A stretch of 27,964 bases of DNA from Collodictyon triciliatum (taxonomy: Eukaryota > CRuMs): positions 1 to 27,964 of the forward strand of contig JBHJMP010000964.1 of assembly GCA_043381765.1 (NCBI GenBank). Reading direction: 5' to 3'. Position numbers and translations under genes: made by a program. The notes under the pieces were generated by a model. That model searched no databases. It was not told the DNA's origin and saw only the letters and a program-made list of their open reading frames with translations. This document shows positions 20,966-27,964 of this stretch, one piece after another. The first letter of the stretch is position 1. Each line of letters starts with the position of its first letter.

Positions 20966-21426
20966 CATTCATATTTTCAATTTGCCAATGAACTAAAAGA
21001 TATATGCTATTAAGATAACTTTGAGAGTTGCTATATTGTATGTATGGGCGTGTCAATCAACCTCTGCATCTTTGAGCAGCGGAAGCGGATCAGCCAAGTC
21101 GCAAGGAATCACGTCTATTCGAATAGGCGGAAAATCTGCTTCGTTCTGGAGTTCTGCAACCGCACGAGTCACATCTACCACCAGAGAGTCGATCTTGACA
21201 TCATGCAGATGCATACATAAGAGAGGCTGGTCAGAAACTTAATAAATAGTCGAATGAAGTAGAGTATGGTGGCAAGAGGGATAATGCCTTGCTGTGCTCA
21301 TATGAAGCGTGTTTATACCTTACTAAGGACAGCCACACGCAGCGGTTCTCTGGACATAACGTTATGGTGAAAGCTCCGTCCTCTTTCGCTAGAAAACTTG
21401 GCAGATTTAAGAAAAGGGACACTCAT
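17847..21426 (-). CDS. D-2-hydroxyacid dehydrogenase with an inserted dynein-type microtubule-binding domain
   Basis: Coding order: 21319-21426, 21062-21226, 20566-20679, [20152-20273, 19840-19939, 19620-19745, 19411-19497], 19205-19318, 18872-19047, 18590-18799, 18208-18326, 17847-18124. The bracketed cassette is described separately; with it the protein has 572 residues, without it 427. The enzyme is of the glyoxylate/hydroxypyruvate-reductase-like 2-hydroxyacid dehydrogenase class, reducing 2-keto acids with NAD(P)H. Visible signatures are PPLLAPYV...[26 protein letters not shown], the Rossmann motif GTGDIG (339-344 in the long form), INIGRGD with the catalytic Arg (425), LDVFTQEPL with Glu (454) and ITPHVSG with His (473). 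All three catalytic residues are present, so an active enzyme is expected. The first 23 residues are basic with one acidic residue and precede a second Met, which could mean a mitochondrial and a cytosolic form. The C-terminus carries about 60 extra residues after the usual end. Confidence 0.85.
18441..18536 (+). repeat. (AAT)32 microsatellite in a dehydrogenase intron
   Basis: Thirty-two perfect AAT copies inside the 263-nt intron 18327-18589. On the plus and minus strands they give long artefactual asparagine or isoleucine runs. Confidence 0.95.
19411..20273 (-). other. Dynein stalk microtubule-binding-domain exon cassette
   Basis: Four exons (20152-20273, 19840-19939, 19620-19745, 19411-19497; 435 nt, 145 codons). 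The cassette enters and leaves in phase 0. The translation follows the dynein heavy-chain stalk tip in order: a charged coiled-coil end ([20 protein letters not shown]), [13 protein letters not shown] (the I-E---L--PP hinge), a DW followed by a helix, [19 protein letters not shown], a Tyr and Ser before the next helix, then [16 protein letters not shown] with the conserved W and Y, and a proline (TPKE) where the second coiled coil starts. The length is about that of the isolated domain in dyneins. The first exon has no in-frame ATG and an in-frame stop just upstream, so it cannot begin a gene by itself. Both coiled-coil arms are short. Recognition is by eye. Confidence 0.75.
20004..20096 (+). 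repeat. (TTA)31 microsatellite inside the cassette
   Basis: Thirty-one TTA copies in the intron 19940-20151 between the first and second exons of the dynein-like cassette. Confidence 0.95.
20799..20963 (+). repeat. Compound (TTA)5-(TTGTTA)10-(TTA)30 microsatellite
   Basis: A TTA array in which ten hexamers carry an A-to-G change lies in the dehydrogenase intron 20680-21061. The even spacing of the variant suggests that a mutated hexamer was later amplified. Confidence 0.95.
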
Positions 21427-21825
21427 AAACGCTGCATTTGATCCGCCTAGCGTCTCTTCGCTTTAGACGTTTTCTCTGGCAATAGGGATGCCACGCGAGT
21501 CACGTTTTTGCAGTTCTGATAACCGGCTCGCGTATTGGTTGGTATCTTTTGTGCAACTCCTTTTTTTTCATGTGAACACATAGCCGGATGGTCGAGCTGT
21601 GCGCAAGTTAAAGGCAGGAACGCTACGCGCTGGATTTCTCGCATGCCCTGCTCTGCTGTGGTTGGCTGCTGGCTGGTGGCGGCCTCATGCCAAGAGGTTG
21701 TGTCCGTGTGCGTGTGTGTTTGTGCTTGTGCTTGTGCTTGTCTTTGTTTGTCTTTGTTTGCTTGTCTTTGTTTGCTTGGAAAGGAGGAGGAAAGGAGGAG
21801 CAAAGAAGTGTGCGAGGTTGTGTGT
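21427..21825. promoter_or_regulatory. Spacer between HIR-like and dehydrogenase genes
   Basis: About 400 bp between two minus-strand genes. The part 21700-21785 is imperfect GTGCTT and GTCTTTGTTT repeats. It should hold the 3' UTR of the HIR-like gene and the dehydrogenase promoter. Open frames here are composition artefacts. Confidence 0.5.
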
Positions 21826-23468
21826 CTACTCTGCGTGTGAATGACGGAGCAGACTTGGCTGAGTGTCGAACGAGTTGCCTTGAAGGACGCCCTGGATTTC
21901 TTCGGAGAGCTCGTTGATGGCCGCTGGGTTGTGCGACACAAAGAGAGATGTCCCGGCAGAAGAATGTGCGATTTCCTTGATGGTATCAAAGTATTGATTC
22001 ATCATCACAAGCTGCATGATGGAGCGTGGATTGCTTCCAGGGACAGATTGGGAGAATTCCAGGATAGACGAGCCAAGCCCGTCGATGATAGCCTGTTTGT
22101 AGTGTAAAGACACGCAGTTGATGGAGACGTTAGCAGCTTCACGACGAGTGTGTCGTCTTAATGTTTTTATTTTTTTTTATAATCTCCGCTGAATGGGTCA
22201 TCGAATCAACTTTTGCTATATTATTATCTGGTTTGGATATGCGTTCATGGTTACCTTGCGTTGCTTGGCCAGTCCCACTCCGGAAAGGTATTTGCTTTCG
22301 GCCTCTGCCTCGGCGTTCTTAACCATCGTCACTTTATCTCCTTCAGCCTATTACGGAGGCCGAATGATAACATGAAAAAATGGTTAACATAAAGTCACAT
22401 TTATATCAGACGCGCGAGATGCATATAATGTTGCTTTGTTTTTCAGTGTTAAAAAGCTGAAGACCTTTGCAACAGCGGCTGATCTTAGTCTTTCTTGTGT
22501 ATTGATCTCGTTCATTGCATTCTTGACTCCTTTGTCGGGGTCTATGTCAGATATAAGGACCTGTAGGATTTTGAACCCGCTGCTTTCTAGGTCGGTGGCC
22601 AATTCCGAGCGGACGGTGTTGGCAACTTTGTCTTTGTTATCGAAAAGCTATTGTTTCAAAAGGAGAAATGCGAGGACCAAAAAAATTTCAAAGTTTGAGT
22701 AAAGTTGTAACAAATCCATTCAGCATGATACATCATATGGGTGGAAAAAATTACACGTCTTGTTCCGCCACACATACAAGTAATAGATTCCTTAAGTATA
22801 TGAAAAGTGGGTTGGAGAGAAAGAGAGAGAGAAAAAAAACCTCATCCAAGGTCATGGTAGGGACGGTGGAACGTACACTCGCTTGGACGCATACAGTAAT
22901 ATGTTCGATTGGGTTGCTAAGAGAGTAGAATGCCTTGTATGCGTCGACTTGCTCAGTCTTGTACGTGATTACCAGCTGGTATGGAGAAAGAGTGATTAAA
23001 CGGCGATGTGACGAAAATGGTAGAATCTGGCACTGACGAATGCAACATATCAAATCTCCATTTTTCCCAAGTAGCAAAACTGATGTTGTTCGTACACAAT
23101 ATAAAACTATTCGAAATAGGATGCAAGAAATACCTTTACTATTACAAACACATTATCGGCAGACTTAGACTCTACATGTGTTTCCACATTCTAAATACAA
23201 TTTTTTTCTATTATCTGTTATTCATATATATATATTAAGTCTGAAGATTTTTTTTTAGAAAAAAAAATCCTCGACCGAGCTTCGTAGTTATTGCTTATTT
23301 ATCATAGATGAATCCGTGTCGCACCTGAACCCGAAGGCTGACTTCCCCAGCAACACAATCAACACATGGAATCAAAGGGTGAAACCCGGGTGATAGAATC
23401 CCATCGAATGCTCCACAGCGCTCTTTGACAGAAACGCTTCCTTGTCCGACAATCGTGCAACACGACAT
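21826..23468 (-). CDS. SPFH/band-7 protein of the HIR (hypersensitive-induced response) type
   Basis: Six exons in coding order: 23325-23468, 23134-23190, 22841-22975, 22465-22647, 22255-22347, 21826-22092; 292 residues, close to the usual 285 of HIR proteins. All introns join in phase 0. The sequence follows the family from end to end: GSVSVKERCGAFDGILSPGF, GEVSLRVQ, a beta region with DNVFVIVKLVITYK, AFYSLSNPIEHITVCVQASV, STVPTMTLDELF, SSGFKILQVLISDIDPDKGV, MNEINTQERLRSAAVAKAEG, then AEAEAESKYLSGVGLAKQR and LVMMNQYFDTIKEI. HIR proteins assemble into membrane-microdomain oligomers on the plasma membrane. The N-terminus starts MSCC, so there is no glycine for myristoylation, but two cysteines could be palmitoylated; plant HIRs usually carry MGN. 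It starts opposite CEP104 across a 0.67-kb gap. Confidence 0.9.
23248..23267. repeat. T9-AG-A9 inverted repeat
   Basis: A nine-base T run and a nine-base A run separated by AG lie in HIR-like intron 1. It is one of several T-run/A-run palindromes in introns of this window. Confidence 0.8.
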
Positions 23469-24139
23469 CCCGATCTTACTTTGTGTTCTTTCCTTTTATT
23501 TCTTTTTTCATTATTACTATTATTTTATAATTTAATTCTCTTCTTTTTTCTTGTTTGACTGCAGCGCATTCCCCACTCGTAGCGGCAAAAAGGAGGAAGG
23601 AAGCTGCATTAGTTGCGCCGGAGAAGCAAGTTCGCCACTTTCAAGACGCGACACACGCCCGTCTCCAGAGTCTCGTCGACCACGTGTTTTCATTGTGCAG
23701 CCTTGTCACCAAACCCAATGTCAACCGGGCGCTCTGATGACCGAGCAGCGAAATGCCGGTTTGGTGGCGTGACTGGGCGTAACGGCAGCCACACATGATG
23801 CAGCCGTAAGTATTTCCATTTTTTATATACTTTATTACCAGATTTAACAAATTAAAACATTGTGCAGGATTTACACATTTAATTTAAGGCATAAATGTGT
23901 AATACATAGTATTTTCCGGATATAAAAAATTAATCTGGAAAATAAATCAACGGAAAAGCGGACACTTAAATCAAAAACAACACATCCTGTGAGCCCCGTG
24001 AGCTCTTTCTCTTGCAGTTTGTTGAGTATCAGGCGTGTCGCTCTGTTCGCTTTGCTCCTCGCTCTACTATTCTTTTCATCTCCTCTCATTTATTTCATTC
24101 TGCAAGACAAAAGTTTTCAACACCGCTTCGCCAGGCCGC
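23469..24139. promoter_or_regulatory. Divergent region with an unassigned exon-like GC-rich block
   Basis: The HIR-like gene (minus) and CEP104 (plus) diverge from here. Within it, 23569-23805 is GC-rich, preceded by a pyrimidine-rich acceptor (TTTGACTGCAG, ending 23568) and followed by a strong donor GTAAGTATT at 23806. Another acceptor-like CTCTTGCAG ends at 24017. This may be a 5' UTR exon of CEP104 or part of an unknown small gene. One plus frame reads AAHSPLVAAKRRKEAALV onward for about 58 residues to TGA at 23735, but it has no start codon. Confidence 0.45.
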
Positions 24140-27100
24140 ATGGATGCAGCCTATCTCGACGCACAAAAGTTGCTCACCCAAGCAGTCCGCCTGCGATTCT
24201 CTGTGGTGGGTGTGTCGAGTGAGGACGAAGGTCACCTCGCCAACCAGCTTGCCTCACAGAGTCCGCAGACGCGAGGATGGAGTTCGGCCGGCTTCTGCGA
24301 ATATCCACAGGAGCTGCTGTTCAAGTTGGACGGGCTCAGCATGGTCCAGAGGCTCCAGATACTCTCCCACCAGTCCCGCATCTCGTCGAGGATAGAGATT
24401 TATGCTGGAATGGATTCCGCGTCTTCTATGAAGCGTCTTGGGTATCTTTTAGGACACATTCGTATATTCCGTAGTTGTGGATATGTGTGCGATTGCATGT
24501 TGAATGGTCCGAGATGTCGGCGTTGTTTCCTCTGCTATTTGCGTTAAACACGCACCTTTTTCCCTTACACCCCTCTTCCATTTATTCTGGTTATTTTTCC
24601 CTTTATTCGATTGTCCATTTAATTTGTTTATATAGTTGCTATGAATTTTATATTTTCATGTATTTTCAAAATTATCATAATAATCATAATCATAATCATA
24701 ATCATAATCAATCGGATTAGGTATATGTCTTTAGACATAAATGAAAGATCTGAGTTCAAGGTATATTTCAAGAAGTATCCATATTGAATTAAACTGTACT
24801 GGCTTAATAGTCATCTGACAATATATATTTACGGTTCAACATAATACCAGCCTCCTTTAACGTTCTCACACAAAAAAATTCAGGCTCGTGAACTGAAGAC
24901 GGTACAACTGAACTTCAAGGCTCAATTTATCCGACTAGTTTTCCACAAATGCCATATCAACAGATATAATCTATATAATCAAGTAACTATTCATTTCCTT
25001 TAATCAATTGTAAAAATAAATTAATAATACCTCTGTTAACACATCATGATTAATATATCTTCAATACCTGATTTCAAATTAGGTTGGATTGGTCGCTGTT
25101 AGCTTTCTAGGTTATCCTCTGGCAAATTATGACGCATCTGAAAAGGTTAGTCATTAACCATAGCCATAACCATTACTATAACCATTGACATTGATATTAT
25201 TGAAAAATAAAGTTCAAAATCCATATTAAACTTAGCCAAACCCCTAGCTATTATTTCAACAATCATTGTCTTATTGGTAGTTCAAATCTCAATGTTTTTT
25301 TTTAAAAAATAATAAAACTAGATTCCGCGGTCACAATCAGCTGATTTACAGAGACTTGATGACGTAAGAAGTGGAGGAGGGAAGAAACAAGTTGAGTTTT
25401 CTTTATCATAAAGTATAGAGGGTATAGAAAATAAAGAAAATTAATCTGCATCGACCAAATGTTTTACTTTTTATTCTATTGAAAAATAATTTATGCATAA
25501 TCCTCTCAATTTGTGTTAGCCTATGTACGACCTGATGTACGATATGAACTTCGATCCTGCGACCGCTGAATCAATTAGGATGCTTGAGAAGGAGAAGGAC
25601 AGATCGATCCAACGTAAAAGGAAAATAAATTCTCGCCTGCGATGCACATATTACATCCCGCAAATATACTTAGTCATCGGTGGCATTTCTATCGTTAATA
25701 ATTCATTATGCACACAGAGGAAGATTATGATGAAGCTAAAAAGATTAAATTGGGAATCGAATATTTGAAGCAAATTGGACTCGATATAGCAAAAATGGAA
25801 ACGCGAAAAACCGAGGCTGTAGACCGAGAGGACTTTGATGGCGCTAAAATATTGAAGGTGATGCTTTATTTTTTTGTCATTATAGTACGATTATATCATC
25901 TATTTTAAAAAAAACATCTAGTAATTATAATATGGAAGGAATTGACCTTTTTATAAATATGTTCCTTGCAGATGGAGATAGAGCAAATGCGGACGTTGGC
26001 AACCCAAAAAATGTCTCTTAAAATTTCTTACAATCTCAAAATCATTTGACAAAGTTTACTCCAGCAATGCTAAATGTTTTGTATGTCTGATATAACTTTG
26101 ATGCTCTCTTAGGAAACAGTATCAATTGTCAAAGTACCTGATTCATTACGGAGGTCGTGAGAAGGTCGATACAGATTGATTTATGAATTGTAAATAATGG
26201 CACCTTGAAGCATTTTATTATTTCGTCTCATATCTTCTAATTCTCTTATGGTACAAATACATATAGGCTAAAGAATTAAGACCAGCCAGGTTTTCATAAC
26301 TGATTATGATTTATATTAAGCTTTTATGTTTTTTTTTTAAAAAAAAACTGATTTACGCGAATAATGCACTTTTAATTCTTTATCTCAATTTATCAAAAAG
26401 TATCCCGAATGAATAATGATATTCTTTGCATAAAACTGCATTATGTTCATTATAATTACCATGAAATTAGCACCCATGGAGAGCCTAGTGTAGGTGAAAT
26501 TTCAAAACAGGAATTTGGAAGACCAGCAAGCAGAAAACAGTCGGCTGGGTCAGCAAATAGACCACCACAAATGCTATCTGAGCCTCCTACTCAACAAACA
26601 AGTTTGATTATACATTCATTCAAACCCATTATATTTATTGTTTACATTCATAGCAAACAATTCTGCATAATCCATAATTAAATTAAACACTCACATAATA
26701 TCACAGGCCTTAATGCCCAACCACTTTATCCTAAGACACCTGCTAATCCAGACGACCAGCCCATTCAGCAGAAACAAAGTAAATTATAATTAATTGTCAT
26801 TTTTTTAAATCTATCGCATTATTTTCAGCATAATTGCATATCATAAGATATCGTTTCCTTCTCTATAAGATTTTTTTAATCACAATAATATGGTGTGAAC
26901 TGCAAGGTCTTTCTTACACCGACCCGGACGACCGACCCATAAAACCGAGAAAAGGTTTGCTTGTATTTTTCTGTTCATAAACAATGTAAGGTTTTAAATG
27001 GGCTATTATCACTCTGTTTCACTGATTTTATAAATTCGATATCACAGATTTGGCCTTAGGTCAGGTAATATAAAGGAATATAAATTCTACGTAAAGGATA

Positions 27101-27964
27101 ACAGATAAAGGTCTCATGTGTTATCATAATACAGAACTAAAAGTACATACTTACCTGCTCATATTTTTGACAGGAAGAAGCCGATGGTAGTTCAAACAGT
27201 GACCCTTTCAAAAATTCGTGTGAGTATATACTCTTATTCATATTAAAATATGACCACATTCTCAGAGTCGATATTCCACTTTTAACCCCCACTCATTCTT
27301 ATTTTCTAATTTATCCAAAAAAAAAGCAAAGAAACTTCCTGCTGAAGACAGACCAATTCGACCCGCGCAGTAAGATTGTCATCAGCACCAAGTGTTTTAA
27401 TAGACGCCATATATTGAGCTCTTCCTCCTAAATATTAAAATGTTGTGAAGGGGTGTCACCTTTAATGATGACTCGGACGGGACGGATGGCTCTGACCTTC
27501 GCTCATCATTTGGAAAGATGAAGGTAGTATCTAGTGCTCAAAGCTTTCCATTCCAAATAATATATATGGAAAACATTAATATTCTGAGATTCACAGCAAT
27601 GTATATTCATAGATTATTTTGTGTCGCTGGTAACTTTTATTTTTGTTTTTATTATTTTTAGTATTCAGTAACGCAACAATAACTTGAATTTATTAAGGTT
27701 GACGCAAAGAAAGGCTCCTCAAAAAGTGTCCTTGCATCACCAAAGCTCTTAGGGTCGAAAGAGCCAATTACTGCGAAGCCAGGCAAGGACGCATTTAAGC
27801 CGAGAAACACTGCAATTGATCGTGGAATTTAAGTACTTATCCTCCTTCAAACTTTTTTAAGGAGATTTACCAGAACCGGAGCCTCTTTCCAGCGCTGTTC
27901 AAAAGGAATCAAAGTTCATCATAAATGTTTTTGGAGAGCGTACAGTAAGGTGCCTATACTCTCG
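24140..27964 (+). CDS. CEP104: CEP104/FAP256, N-terminal part (gene continues past the window)
   Basis: Nineteen exons, the last open at the window end: 24140-24441, 24721-24760, 24884-24982, 25083-25145, 25322-25363, 25520-25613, 25718-25857, 25972-26012, 26113-26164, 26267-26289, 26471-26601, 26707-26778, 26907-26954, 27048-27064, 27174-27219, 27327-27369, 27451-27523, 27698-27821, 27862-27964; about 517 residues. CEP104 is a ciliary-tip and centriolar protein that binds tubulin through a TOG domain. The N-terminal jelly-roll fold is clear: GWSSAGFCEYPQELLFKLDG, QILSHQSRISSRIEIYAG, RLGYMSLDINERSEFKARELK, FHKCHINRYNLYNQVGLVAV. A coiled coil follows, with MYDMNFDP, QEDYDEAKKIKLGIEYLKQI and EDFDGAKILK. 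A low-complexity linker precedes the start of the TOG domain (PEPEPLSSAV, FIINVFGERT). The downstream zinc-finger part would lie beyond the window. Exons of 17 and 23 nt are unusually small. Confidence 0.88.
24682..24711 (+). repeat. (AATCAT)5 repeat at a 3' splice site
   Basis: Five AATCAT copies end nine bases before the acceptor of CEP104 exon 2, once more placing a tandem array where a polypyrimidine tract would be expected. Confidence 0.9.

Noticed and set aside
23551-23772. Plus frame MFDCSAFPTRSGKK...
   Set aside because: It crosses the likely acceptor at 23568, starts without an ATG in the sequence, and looks like a shadow of the GC-rich block.
1-27964. tRNA, rRNA or transposon genes
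   Set aside because: Reading both strands I found no tRNA-like stem set, no rRNA segment and no transposase, integrase or reverse-transcriptase motif; a tRNA or profile scan would be needed to exclude small RNAs.

Overview
This window is nuclear DNA of a eukaryote, read from its spliced genes, GT-AG introns and typical eukaryotic families. All three standard stop codons end genes. The organism is probably a flagellated protist: it carries a CEP104/FAP256 ciliary-tip gene and a dynein-type microtubule-binding domain. Genes are packed with short gaps, introns are mostly 70-430 nt, and long simple-sequence arrays of many unit lengths (3, 4, 6, 7, 8, 10, 11, 12 bp) fill introns and gene flanks. 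I cannot assign the species; a rhizarian or another SAR lineage is only a guess. All exon models were joined by hand from reading frame, splice dinucleotides and phase, and each was checked for phase continuity.

Layout: (1) 883-2400 minus, a single-exon cyclin-box protein with many low-complexity tracts. (2) 3548-9544 plus, a 17-exon gene whose product joins two copine-type C2 domains to an armadillo-repeat domain. (3) 9973-11098 plus, a small coiled-coil protein resembling the kinetochore subunit SKA2. (4) 12511-13690 plus, a 180-residue protein I do not recognise. (5) 13950-17606 minus, a 16-exon SGT/SGTA-type TPR co-chaperone. (6) 17847-21426 minus, a D-2-hydroxyacid dehydrogenase. (7) 21826-23468 minus, a six-exon SPFH/band-7 protein of the HIR type. 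(8) 24140 to the window end, plus, the N-terminal half of CEP104.

The most striking result is inside gene 6. Four exons (19411-20273) encode a 145-residue domain that reads, by eye, as the microtubule-binding tip of the dynein heavy-chain stalk. They lie between two dehydrogenase exons, on the same strand, in frame, and form a phase 0-0 cassette. Skipping them restores the usual dehydrogenase spacing, so the gene could make a plain enzyme, a microtubule-binding enzyme, or both. The second notable result is the C2-C2-ARM fusion, in which five successive ARM repeats sit on five exons of exactly 126 nt, all in phase 1.

The genes do not form an obvious pathway. Several touch microtubules or cilia (CEP104, the dynein-like cassette, possibly the SKA2-like protein), but this is only a theme.
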